Source: an uncultured bacterium | Lineage (GTDB): Bacteria; Bacillota; Clostridia; Lachnospirales; Lachnospiraceae | NCBI GenBank assembly: GCA_905215155.1 | Contig: CAJMPJ010000001.1 | Span: 94,632 to 158,631 of the forward strand | Reading direction: 5' to 3' | DNA length: 64,000 nucleotides | Part shown: positions 42,584-51,237 of the stretch, piece by piece | How the letters are laid out: every line of letters begins with the position of its first letter | Numbering within the stretch: the first letter of the stretch is position 1 | Translations under genes and position numbers: made by a program | Notes under the pieces: model-generated | Database searches by the model: none | Told to the model about the DNA's origin: nothing | The model's input: the letters and a program-made list of their open reading frames with translations, nothing else

Positions 42584-44413
42584 ATGGAACAGTACAGGAT
42601 GAGAGCGGAGAAGGAAATATTTCCCATGGGACAGACCATGGTACTTAACGGAATTCATTTCAGCGTAGCCGCAGAAGGAGAAGACTGCCGTGTTTTGTTC
42701 TTTAAAGAGGGGGAGGAGGAACCATTTCAGACACTTTCCTTCCCCCAAAAGTGGAGACGGGGAAATGTCTTTTCCATGACGGTATCAGGGGACTTTTCCG
42801 GCCTTTTTTACTGCTTTGAGATTGATGGAAAACGGTTTCCCGATCCTTATGGAAAGAGGTTTACAAACCGGGAGGTATGGGGAGATTTGGACCAGGCCCA
42901 GCGTCTCCAGCTCTCTCCCTTAGAGGTCTTGCCCTTTGACTGGGAGCAAGACCAATTGCCTCAAATCCCTTATGAGGATACCATCATTTACCGGATGCAC
43001 TGCCGTGGCTTTACCAGACACAGTTCTTCAGGGGTGAAAGACAAGGGCACGTTCCGGGGAATTATGGAAAAAATCCCGTATCTGAAGGAACTGGGAATCA
43101 CGGCGATGGAGTTGCTGCCGGTCAATGAATTCCAGGAGGTCATAATGCCGGAATATGTGCCTGGAAATCCATTTGGTGTGGATAAACCCACTGGAAAATT
43201 AAATTATTGGGGATATGGGCCGGGATTTTACTTTTCGCCTAAGGCTTCCTTTGCATCTGGGGAGTCTGATCCTGGGATAGAATTTAAAAACCTTGTGAAA
43301 GCCCTTCATAAAGAGGGAATAGAATTGATCACCGAACTCTATTTTACAGGGAAAGAGCCGGCTTCCTTTGTGCTTGATGTGGTTCGTTTCTGGGCAAATG
43401 AATTTCATGTGGATGGAATCCACTTAGCCGGCTTTCCGCCTTTGGACATCCTGAGAGACGATCCGTATCTGAGCCGGATCAAGCTGATTGCCAGCTCGTG
43501 GGGGGAGAGACCAGGAGAAGGGAGAAAGCACCTGGGAGAATGCAATGACGGTTTTTTGGTGGATATGCGCCGGGTGTTAAAGGGAGACGAGGACCAGATG
43601 AAGAACTTGGCATTCCGTATCAGGAGAAACCCGGCGGAACATGGCATCATCAACTATATGGCAACTACCAACGGCTTTACCATGATGGATATGGTTTCCT
43701 ACGACACCAGGCATAATGAAGGAAACGGGGAAAATAACCGGGACGGCAATCCTTACAACTATTCCTGGAACTGCGGAGCCGAAGGGCCGACGAAAAGAAA
43801 AACGGTTTTGGAGCTGAGAAAAAAACAGCTTCGCAATGCATTTCTTCTTCTTTTTTTGAGTCAGGGCACTCCTCTTATTCTGGCGGGAGATGAATTTGGT
43901 AATTCCCAGTCAGGCAATAACAATGCTTATTGCCAGGACAATGAGGTGTCCTGGCTGAACTGGAATTTAAGAAAGAAAAACCAGGATCTTTTTGATTTTG
44001 TAAAAGCCCTGATTGCCTTCCGGAAAGCCCATCCGGTATTTCATATGCCAAAAGAGCCGAGACTGATGGATTATTTAGCCTGCGGACTGCCGGATATGTC
44101 CTACCACGGCGTAAGAGCCTGGTGCCCGGAGTTTGACAATTTCAGAAGGCAGTTAGGGGTCCTTTTCTGCGGGGAATATGCAGTGAAACCGGATGGCACG
44201 AAGGATAAAAGCTTCTATGTGGTCTATAACATGCACTGGGAGCCCCATGAATTTGATCTGCCCAACCGGAAAGAGGGAAAGTCATGGCATGTGGTGTTTC
44301 ATACGGACGCGAAGGATACCGGCGGAAGGTATGAAAGCGGGGCGGAACCAAAGGCGGAGGGCAGACGATATCTGGTTCCGGCAAGGACGATCGTGGTGTT
44401 TATGGAAAAGTAG
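42584..44413 (+). CDS. GH13 debranching-enzyme-like protein lacking catalytic residues
   Basis: 609 aa with a GlgX/pullulanase-type architecture: an N-terminal CBM48-like domain (to ~115), a TIM barrel and a C-terminal beta domain. All four GH13 motifs are altered. The nucleophile motif is DGIHLAG (277-283; Arg to His, Asp to Ala282), the acid/base motif is IASSWG (Glu to Ser304), and the transition-state motif is TTNGFT (His-Asp to Thr-Asn363). Flanking family sequence remains conserved (NGENNRDG, SWNCGAEGPT, AGDEFGNSQSGNNNAYCQDN). The frame is open throughout, so this is probably a glucan-binding pseudoenzyme rather than a dying gene. Confidence 0.85.
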   Translation: MEQYRMRAEKEIFPMGQTMVLNGIHFSVAAEGEDCRVLFFKEGEEEPFQTLSFPQKWRRGNVFSMTVSGDFSGLFYCFEIDGKRFPDPYGKRFTNREVWGDLDQAQRLQLSPLEVLPFDWEQDQLPQIPYEDTIIYRMHCRGFTRHSSSGVKDKGTFRGIMEKIPYLKELGITAMELLPVNEFQEVIMPEYVPGNPFGVDKPTGKLNYWGYGPGFYFSPKASFASGESDPGIEFKNLVKALHKEGIELITELYFTGKEPASFVLDVVRFWANEFHVDGIHLAGFPPLDILRDDPYLSRIKLIASSWGERPGEGRKHLGECNDGFLVDMRRVLKGDEDQMKNLAFRIRRNPAEHGIINYMATTNGFTMMDMVSYDTRHNEGNGENNRDGNPYNYSWNCGAEGPTKRKTVLELRKKQLRNAFLLLFLSQGTPLILAGDEFGNSQSGNNNAYCQDNEVSWLNWNLRKKNQDLFDFVKALIAFRKAHPVFHMPKEPRLMDYLACGLPDMSYHGVRAWCPEFDNFRRQLGVLFCGEYAVKPDGTKDKSFYVVYNMHWEPHEFDLPNRKEGKSWHVVFHTDAKDTGGRYESGAEPKAEGRRYLVPARTIVVFMEK

Positions 44414-44837
44414 CGTGTTGGTTTTCCGCATACAAATCCGTAATTTTCCGGCACATGGCTGAGAATGTTTCTACTTCTTGTGGAGTCAGTGCTTGTTCAA
44501 TCAAATCCATAATTTCATTTCCCAGACGTTCCACCCGTCTTAAAAAGGCAATTCCCTCCCCGGTAAGCACAATGTTATAGGACCGTCGGTCTTTGGTCTG
44601 CCGTTCCTGCGTGATATAATTTTTTTCCAGCAAACGTTTGGTCAGCTTGGAAATGCCGGACTGGGAAATGCCTTTCATTTCCGCCAGTTCCTTGGCGGTC
44701 TTTGGCCCCTGTTTAAATAGGGTATCCAGAATATAATACTGAGCGGTTGAAACGCCCTCCACGTTGAACCGGTTGGTATTGGAAACGATCATGCATTGAA
44801 AAGGAACATAAGTTTCTTCTAATTTATTTGAAGCCAT
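44400..44837 (-). CDS. MarR-family regulator
   Basis: 145 aa winged-helix protein with KTAKELAEMKGISQSGISKL (helix-turn-helix, ~45-65) and wing RQTKDRRSYNIVLT. It follows the UvrA-like gene by 11 bases on the minus strand and probably controls it. Its last 14 bases overlap the end of the convergent GH13-like gene. Confidence 0.88.
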   Translation of the reverse strand: MASNKLEETYVPFQCMIVSNTNRFNVEGVSTAQYYILDTLFKQGPKTAKELAEMKGISQSGISKLTKRLLEKNYITQERQTKDRRSYNIVLTGEGIAFLRRVERLGNEIMDLIEQALTPQEVETFSAMCRKITDLYAENQHATFP

Positions 44838-44848
44838 TTCACATTCTC

Positions 44849-47110
44849 CTAAATTTTCTTAATATAGTTCTTTAAATAAGTCCCTGTCAGGGAATTTTCG
44901 CAAGAAATAATATCTTTTGGCAGTCCCGAAAACAGAATTTCTCCGCCATTTTGCCCGGCATATGGACCCAGGTCAATGATCCAGTCCGCCTGACACATAA
45001 TGTCCAGATTATGCTCAATGACGATCAGAGTGGAATTTCGATCTACAAGGCGGTTCATCATGTGGATTAACTGGCTGATATCGGCCATATGAAGGCCGGT
45101 GGAGGGTTCATCAAGCACGTAAATCTGACTCTGATTTTCCAGTTCAGACGCCAGCTTGATGCGCTGCAGTTCTCCGCCGGATAAGGTGTTTAATGGCTGA
45201 CCCAGTGTGATATAGGTGATTCCCACGTCAGACAGCCGCTTCAGTACGGTTACGATCTCCATTTCGTGAAAAAATCCCAAAGCCTCTGATACCGTCATTT
45301 GGAGGACATCGCCAATGGTTTTTCCTCTTAACCGGTAATGAAGCACTTCTTCTGTGTAACGCTTTCCGTGGCATTCCTCGCATACGGTTACTATGGTATC
45401 CATAAATGCCAGGTCCGTATAGGTAACGCCTAAGCCTTTGCAGACCGGACAGGCGCCTTTGGAATTAAAACTGAACAGCGATGCACTGACCCCATTGGTT
45501 TTTGCAAACAGCTTTCTGATTATATCAAAAATTCCTGTAAAGGTGACAAGGTTGGATCGCTTGGAAGCTGGTATTCCTTTTTGGTCAATCAATACCGTTT
45601 CAGGGTAAAACTCAGGCAGAATCTGATTGATCAGAGTGCTTTTTCCAGATCCGGCGACTCCGGTTATCACGGTCATGACTCCTTTTGGGATATCTACGGA
45701 CACATTCTTTAAGTTGTGGAGTGTGGCATTGGATAGCGAGAGCCATCCTTTTGGGGTACGGGGAGTTTCTTTCAACGAAGGACGGTGTGACAGATAGGTT
45801 CCTGTCAGAGTACCGGATGCTTTCAGACCCTCATAATCTCCCTGATAGACGATCTCACCGCCATGGATTCCGGCCCCTGGTCCCATGTCAATCACGTGGT
45901 CTGCAATTTGGATCATATCCGGGTCATGCTCCACAATCAACACGGTATTGCCCTTGTCGCGTAAAAGTCTCATAAGTCCGTTGATTTTGCTGATGTCGTG
46001 AGGGTGGAGTCCGATGCTTGGTTCATCAAAAATATAAGTTAAGTCTGTTAAGCTGCTCCCAAGCTGGCAGACCATTTTAATCCGCTGGGATTCACCTCCG
46101 GAAAGCGTGGAGGTTTCTCGGCTCAGACTTAAATAATCCAGTCCAATGGACACCATATGCTGCAGCCGGCTTGTCAGTTCGCTAACAATGGGCACGGCCG
46201 CTGGAACAGTGATGGACCCGATAAAATCCAGCAGCTGGCTTACCTGCATATCCGCACATTGGGAAATATTTTTCCCGTTGATCTTGCAGGAAAGCACCTT
46301 TTCATTGAGCCGTTGCCCATGGCAGCAGGGGCAGGTTTGTTTGGTAACAAAGCCCTCGATTTCTTTGCTGTATTTCACCTTTTCGCCTTCTTCCTTTTTT
46401 AGAAAGCTGCGTTCAATCCGGGGGATGAGTCCCTCGTACAGTGAGGTCTTGTGCCATTGGGGGTCCGGGTTCTTCAGCTTCATGTTGTCGGCGTATAGCA
46501 GCAAATCCATTTCCTGGGAAGTAAAATCCCGGATCTTTTTATCGTTATCAAACAGTCCGGAGTGAATATAACGTGTATGCCGCCATCCGCCTGGTTCAAA
46601 CGTCGGGAAACGTATGGCACCTTCATTTAAAGATAGATCTTTATTTAACAGGCGTTCAAGATCCACCGCTTCTATCGTCCCAAGACCCTGGCAGCCGCCG
46701 CACATTCCCGCCGGATTGTTAAATGAAAAAGCATCGGAATATCCTGCAAACGGTTTGCCGATCCTGGAAAATAAAAGGCGGAGTAAGGAATAAGTATCTG
46801 TTATGGTTCCTACGGTTGAACGGGCATTGCCTCCCAAGCGTTTCTGATTGATAATAAAGGCCACAGAAAGACCTTCCATGGAATCCACATCGGGTTTTCC
46901 ATAATGGGGAAGGCGGTGGCGGATAAAGCTGGTGTAGGTCTCATTTAATTGTCTTTGGGATTCTGCTGCGATGGTATCAAATACCAAAGACGATTTGCCG
47001 GAACCGGATACTCCGGTAAACACTGTGATCTTCTTTTTGGGGATATTGACATCTATATTTTTTAAGTTCCGTTCCCTGGCTCCGGTCACCCGGATATAAT
47101 TATTGCACAT
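44849..47110 (-). CDS. UvrA-like ABC ATPase (short class, resistance type)
   Basis: 753 aa with two UvrA-type NBDs. Each has Walker A (GVSGSGKSS, GVAGSGKST), a signature (LSGGESQR, LSGGELQR) and Walker B (IFDEPSIGLHP, VLDEPSTGLHM). Zinc-module cysteines are present (CPCCHGQR, CPVCKGLG, CEECHGKR). It is ~190 residues shorter than UvrA and lacks the UvrB-binding insert, as in UvrA2/DrrC-type proteins linked to tolerance of DNA-binding drugs. Paired with a MarR gene, which fits an inducible resistance locus. Confidence 0.88.
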   Translation of the reverse strand: MCNNYIRVTGARERNLKNIDVNIPKKKITVFTGVSGSGKSSLVFDTIAAESQRQLNETYTSFIRHRLPHYGKPDVDSMEGLSVAFIINQKRLGGNARSTVGTITDTYSLLRLLFSRIGKPFAGYSDAFSFNNPAGMCGGCQGLGTIEAVDLERLLNKDLSLNEGAIRFPTFEPGGWRHTRYIHSGLFDNDKKIRDFTSQEMDLLLYADNMKLKNPDPQWHKTSLYEGLIPRIERSFLKKEEGEKVKYSKEIEGFVTKQTCPCCHGQRLNEKVLSCKINGKNISQCADMQVSQLLDFIGSITVPAAVPIVSELTSRLQHMVSIGLDYLSLSRETSTLSGGESQRIKMVCQLGSSLTDLTYIFDEPSIGLHPHDISKINGLMRLLRDKGNTVLIVEHDPDMIQIADHVIDMGPGAGIHGGEIVYQGDYEGLKASGTLTGTYLSHRPSLKETPRTPKGWLSLSNATLHNLKNVSVDIPKGVMTVITGVAGSGKSTLINQILPEFYPETVLIDQKGIPASKRSNLVTFTGIFDIIRKLFAKTNGVSASLFSFNSKGACPVCKGLGVTYTDLAFMDTIVTVCEECHGKRYTEEVLHYRLRGKTIGDVLQMTVSEALGFFHEMEIVTVLKRLSDVGITYITLGQPLNTLSGGELQRIKLASELENQSQIYVLDEPSTGLHMADISQLIHMMNRLVDRNSTLIVIEHNLDIMCQADWIIDLGPYAGQNGGEILFSGLPKDIISCENSLTGTYLKNYIKKI

Positions 47111-47499
47111 AGTGTTTCCTTTCTGACTGATATATGAAATGGTTAATATATGAGTGGGTTAAGTATATTTTAACATGGTTGATGTTTCGTTTCAATGCTT
47201 CCATGATTTTTATTTGTAAGAGAGCTATGATGGCACATTTTTCGGGGAAGGGCTGGACGGGATTCTGGTTTTTTAAATAACATTGTTGCCAGGTGTGAGA
47301 TTTCTGGATAAAGTGGATTGAATTCAGGTTTTACAGGAACGCTGTGGAGAAGGAGGAAAGAGGTACTGAATATTTTAAACGTTGGGATGAATGAGAGCGA
47401 GGATACGTTTTTTATTTGGATAAAGATGTGCAGATGTAAAAATCCAATGGCTTAATAAGAATTTTCACCGGCATTTGACTATTTGGGTAAGGCAGTTCA
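47111..47499. other. Intergenic stretch without a recognised gene
   Basis: Upstream region of the UvrA-like gene; on the minus strand TTAACC occurs twice within about 25 bases (47137-47162), a possible regulator site. No supported gene is seen between here and 47500. Confidence 0.4.
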
Positions 47500-47525
47500 C
47501 AAAAACCCGCCAATGAAAGCGGGTT
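47500..47525 (-). terminator. Terminator on the minus strand
   Basis: AACCCGC at 47504-47510 pairs with GCGGGTT at 47519-47525; on the minus strand it is followed by TTTTTG. It most likely ends the transcript of the DUF2238-like gene. Confidence 0.7.
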
Positions 47526-47689
47526 GCGAAATCGGAGCAGGCAATGTAGGGAAAAACATATTTGCAGTACTGCTTTCAGTTGGTCATTCGTGTATCGTAT
47601 TACGTTTGATTACAGAGGAAGACAGAATTGCTTTAATAAAATTAAAGTGGCAAAGATTAAAGAAAGTTTCTGAAGTAATGCTGCAAGGA

Positions 47690-48277
47690 TCATAAAGCAA
47701 TCGACCATAGGAGGACTGCAGGGATGACACCTACAATGCAGCAGATGAAATCATTCATGGTGTCCACAAGCCCGGAGGGCTGAAGTGCTTTTTCTGATAA
47801 ATGATTGTTGTTTGCATTTATTTTCTGCCACCGCTGGGCATTTCCATGAGTCAGACAGTCGCTTATATATTCAAGTATTTCCCAAATCACATGAAGTGTG
47901 ATTGAAAATGTGGCACCGAAAAAGATTACTGCCCACTTGGAAATTCCGGGGTTTAAACTGATAATCGCAATTCCAAAGCCTACAAACCCGGCACCTGAAA
48001 GAAAATGAATGGATCGGTCCCACCATTTGTATTTATCATAAAATTTAAGCGAGCTGCCCAGGTACATTGCCATAAACAGGATGACAAAATAGAGAAGAAT
48101 GCTGAACATATCTATTTTAATTCGGAAGAATGTCCTTGCGAACGCGGGTAAAAGGGAAAACACAAACATCAATGCAATGGATTTTATTATTTTATATTCA
48201 TGCTTAAAAACATAATAGAGAGCCAGTATTATTAATAGCCATAGAAAAATAATTTCGTAATAATTCAGTAATTTCAT
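47690..48277 (-). CDS. DUF2238/YjdF-like membrane protein
   Basis: About 195 aa from ATG 48277 (GAGGTGAAG upstream on the minus strand; a longer frame opens at 48316 without a site). Six hydrophobic segments. Conserved WDRSIHFLSGAGFVGFG, HVIWEILEYISD and VDTMNDFICCIVG match the DUF2238 group. Function unknown. Confidence 0.75.
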   Translation of the reverse strand: MKLLNYYEIIFLWLLIILALYYVFKHEYKIIKSIALMFVFSLLPAFARTFFRIKIDMFSILLYFVILFMAMYLGSSLKFYDKYKWWDRSIHFLSGAGFVGFGIAIISLNPGISKWAVIFFGATFSITLHVIWEILEYISDCLTHGNAQRWQKINANNNHLSEKALQPSGLVDTMNDFICCIVGVIPAVLLWSIAL

Positions 48278-48342
48278 ATCTTCACCTCGTACTGCTAGTA
48301 TGCGGAAAAACTGCACAAATATGTATTTTAGAAATTCTTATT

Positions 48343-48585
48343 GTGAATGTTAAAGTAGGATTTTTAAATTTAGATTTCTATGATCTACCCAATGATATGG
48401 TGTCCATCTATTTTCCGGATAAAAATGAAGCAAATGCTGTTGCGGAAAAATCCATAAGAAAGGGTAGGAACCGAAATAAAATTGTTGAAAATCCTTCCAT
48501 AAAATATTTTCGTACGGTTCATGGTAATCATATCCGCTTTACCCGTGGAGCGGTTATGATTACCTGTAAAGACGGAATGTCCTAA
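48343..48585 (+). pseudogene. Fragment of a VgrG-like gene
   Basis: From about 48400 the frame reads MVSIYFPDKNEANAVAEK ... PSIKYFRTVHGNHIRFTRG ... MITCKDG. This is the same block as residues ~350-412 of the VgrG-like protein at 58346, and the DNA is also clearly alike (59392-59571). It stops in the needle region, so it is the leftover of a duplicate spike gene or of a recombination event at this end of the cluster. Confidence 0.8.
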
Positions 48586-49163
48586 TCTTGTCTGTATTTT
48601 TACTAACTATATCTGCGGAACGTTCAATTTAGTACAAATTAAGAGGCTGGTCATGAATATCTCTTTTAGACATACTTCTTGCATAAGGAAAAAAGCTCAC
48701 TTTTGAAAATGAATTATTTAAATTCTTCAATAAAGAATTCCACATAAAGCGGTTTTCTTTAATTGCTTTTCTACTCATGCTTGTCTTTTTTTCTATCCAT
48801 TTCCTCCCGGTTTCAAAATATGTTTCCATTGTAGCAGCAGTAGTGCCGAAGAACTGATTATACAGGTTATGCAGAGCTTTATTATGTTAAAATGATGTCA
48901 TTTATTAAAGCGGTATTTTTGAATAATAATATTTCTAATATATTATAATAGCAAAATTTAAGATCAGAAAAAATGTCTGTCAAGGAGTCGGTCGAACTGT
49001 CGGCCAAGAAAATTCTGCTTTGCAGGAACTACTTATATTGACTAGTACCGATCTAATTTATATAAATACATAATAAAAATTAGTTGGATTTACTTACTTG
49101 AGCAGGATTAATGGGGAGGAATAATTTATTAAAAAATATATAACCTTAATCATCCCATAAAAA
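48586..49163. other. AT-rich gap without a recognised gene
   Basis: Lies between the VgrG fragment and the SOS-type promoter. A 66-codon minus-strand frame at 48629-48829 is Lys/Ser-rich and unlike any family I know; I do not call it. Confidence 0.4.
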
Positions 49164-49241
49164 GAACATATGTTCGAAAAAATATTGACAATAAGAATGA
49201 AGGGTATTATAATCTAATTGTCGACAAAAGAACATATGTTC
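49164..49241 (+). promoter_or_regulatory. SOS-type promoter flanked by two LexA boxes
   Basis: GAACATATGTTC occurs at 49164-49175 and 49230-49241, each with a following G, matching the Gram-positive LexA (Cheo) box at every specified position. Between them lies TTGACA at 49185-49190, a 17-base spacer and TATAAT at 49208-49213. The two boxes sit on either side of the promoter, 66 bases apart, so LexA could repress strongly. The gene served is the tail-fibre-like protein at 49345, and probably the accessory genes beyond. Confidence 0.85.
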
Positions 49242-49344
49242 GAGTTTGCGGAGAGTAAAGAACTTTTCGTGACAATATGTATAGTTAAAAAATTTAATAG
49301 TTTTATAGTTAAAATCAAGAAAAAAACGAATGAGGAGAAATAAT

Positions 49345-49698
49345 ATGTCAAGTACAAATAAAACATCATTAGGATTGAATATATGGGAAGCATCGGATAA
49401 ACCGGTAAGGCAGGATTTTATTAATGATAACGTAATTATTGATGAGAAGATATCTGAGTTAAATAGCAATTTAAGAAACAAGCAGGATTCGCTAAATCTG
49501 CCCTCAAATACAATTATTGATTATTCAGATTCTAACCTTGCTAAAACGGGAGGTTGGGTGTTAGCAGACGGTACTGCAATGTATTATAATTTTAAAATGG
49601 GTTGGGGGATAATACAATTTAAAATGAAAGGTAACGAAATTTACATTAGACCTCAATGGGGATTATCAACACCTGGGGACTGGAAAAAAATATATTAA
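49345..49698 (+). CDS. Phage tail-fibre-like protein
   Basis: 117 aa from ATG 49345 with GAGGAG upstream. The N-terminus SLGLNIWEASDKPVRQDFIN is typical of clostridial prophage tail-fibre or base-plate-associated proteins, and a short Asn/Leu-rich coiled stretch (LNSNLRNKQDSLNLP) follows. The C-terminus WGIIQFKMKGNEIYIRPQWG is a plausible fibre head. It is the first gene after the LexA-flanked promoter, on DNA that is more AT-rich than the chromosome. Confidence 0.7.
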   Translation: MSSTNKTSLGLNIWEASDKPVRQDFINDNVIIDEKISELNSNLRNKQDSLNLPSNTIIDYSDSNLAKTGGWVLADGTAMYYNFKMGWGIIQFKMKGNEIYIRPQWGLSTPGDWKKIY

Positions 49699-49709
49699 CA
49701 AATGACCAT

Positions 49710-50016
49710 TTAAGTACAATCAATAACTTTTTCGGTGCCATCGTGGTAGTGCCAGTGTAATCTTCCATCAATGTCCAGATATAAAACATCTGCGTTACGT
49801 CCAATGTTTTCAAATCCAATTATAGCACGTGATGCAGCATTTTCGATATACGGAGATATCAGAAAAACAAGAGCATGATTGTAAGAATCATTGCCTACTC
49901 CGACTATAGACGTAATTGATTGTCTACCATTATAAGAGTTTTCACCAAGTCCAGCTATATCACTTAAATTAAATTTTATTTAATCCAAGTGAAACTGCTG
50001 ATACTCCTTCTTTCAT
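49710..50016 (-). pseudogene. Convergent tail-fibre-like fragment with a frameshift
   Basis: On the minus strand an open frame reads DIAGLGENSYNGRQSITSIV ... FLISPYIENAASRAIIGFEN ... DIDGRLHWHYHDGTEKV and stops at 49712-49710. It looks like a phage fibre head. Just upstream, MKEGVSAVSLGLNK (ATG 50016) is in a shifted frame; one indel around 49975-49983 would join them. It ends 12 bases from the stop of the plus-strand fibre-like gene, facing it. No other gene is visible in 49699-50164. Confidence 0.5.
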
Positions 50017-50164
50017 CTCAATAGCAAAGAGGGAGTACAAAGCAATAAGTAGCTTTTTCAATCAACAGTTTTATCATTAAAAAACAAAATTCAAAAATAA
50101 CTACAAAGAACGGAGACAAAAAGAATATTACCAATAGAAAAATGAAAGGAAAAACCTGTTATTT

Positions 50165-51220
50165 ATGAACCGACCGGAATGTTTACATATTCCCACGCTC
50201 CACGAAGGAGAACAAGCACAAATCAACTGGGAAGCAGTGGAAGCAGATAAAAATTATATTGTAGAACGAGTATTCAATGAATCTTTTTTACAAGCCCTAT
50301 CAGGATATACCTGGGATAATTTTGATAGTACCAATGAATCATGGAGCAGCCAAGAACAGGCAAGATTAAACTGGCATCAAATTGAAACGAGAACAGGAAA
50401 AGGTCAGCACTGGGAGCGCCTGGATTATGAACAGTTAAGCTGGTTACAGTTTGAGAAACAGTCATATACCTGGGAAGCATTAGAGAGACGGGAAATCAGT
50501 TTTGAAATATATAACGGTCCTGGTGTTAAACAGCTTGGCATTGAGCAGGGACGTACCTGGCTGGAACTGGACGAGCTTAATCAAGACTGGAGCAGTCTGG
50601 ATAGAACCGAACATTCATGGGCTCAAGGGGAAAAGGTGACATTGCCTGGCATCTCATGGGAAAGTGTTGATTCCAGATGGCTGACATTTAATGAATGGGA
50701 AACAAAAGAACTGACTTTTCATGAATTGGATACACAGAGAAATATAGAAGAGCATCAAGGAATGACAGATAACATACCAATTGGGGCGTCCAACGCAATG
50801 TACCGGATCAAAGCATGTGGTTCTAAAGGAAATGAGTCTGATTATTTAGAGACATTACAGTTGCCGGTTATTCCTGTATTTTACCGCAGCAGCGCAATGG
50901 AATATCCGGTAAAGAACGGTAAACGTTATTTAGTTCTTTTAAAGGCACAGGAGGTCATCGGTCTGGACATGATCCGCATGAATCTTCGGTATGATCCGTA
51001 CTTACTGGAATTAACCAGCCTCTCAACGGGCAGCCTAAGAAGCATAACAAAACCAGGAAATTATCCGGAAGAATATATAAGAGTATATTCCAGTGTTCCA
51101 GGAAACCTATGGTTCCAATCGACCAGACAGTTAAGTAAGAAGGAATGTTTTAGTGGCTGCATTGCATTGGTAGAATTTATTGCCAAGGGAACCGGAAGTG
51201 CAGCAGTATTATTACATTAG
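50165..51220 (+). CDS. Trp-repeat protein inserted in an Fn3-like frame, upstream of Rhs
   Basis: 351 aa, no signal peptide. Residues ~45-200 are a run of about ten degenerate units of the form (S/T)WxxLD/E, e.g. YTWDNFDSTNESW, HWERLDYEQLSW, YTWEALERREISF, SWESVDSRWLTF. The flanks, INWEAVEADKNYIVERVF and AMYRIKACGSKGNESDYLE, look like the two halves of one fibronectin type III domain, so the repeats interrupt it. The C-terminal ~130 residues resemble a cohesin-like beta domain (LRYDPYLLELTSLSTG). It ends 17 bases before the Rhs gene, so it is likely co-transcribed and may assist its folding, loading or surface attachment. Confidence 0.65.
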   Translation: MNRPECLHIPTLHEGEQAQINWEAVEADKNYIVERVFNESFLQALSGYTWDNFDSTNESWSSQEQARLNWHQIETRTGKGQHWERLDYEQLSWLQFEKQSYTWEALERREISFEIYNGPGVKQLGIEQGRTWLELDELNQDWSSLDRTEHSWAQGEKVTLPGISWESVDSRWLTFNEWETKELTFHELDTQRNIEEHQGMTDNIPIGASNAMYRIKACGSKGNESDYLETLQLPVIPVFYRSSAMEYPVKNGKRYLVLLKAQEVIGLDMIRMNLRYDPYLLELTSLSTGSLRSITKPGNYPEEYIRVYSSVPGNLWFQSTRQLSKKECFSGCIALVEFIAKGTGSAAVLLH

Positions 51221-51237
51221 AATGAAGAAGGGATTCG

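Noticed and set aside
42584-44413. Active glycogen debranching enzyme GlgX
   Set aside because: All three catalytic carboxylates are replaced, so I annotate it as a probable pseudoenzyme.
47483-47695. 70-residue plus-strand frame
   Set aside because: No good ribosome site or family resemblance; it runs across a minus-strand terminator hairpin and into the end of the DUF2238-like gene.
48629-48829. 66-residue minus-strand frame, Lys/Ser-rich
   Set aside because: No homology recognised, no clear ribosome site, and composition expected of AT-rich noncoding DNA.
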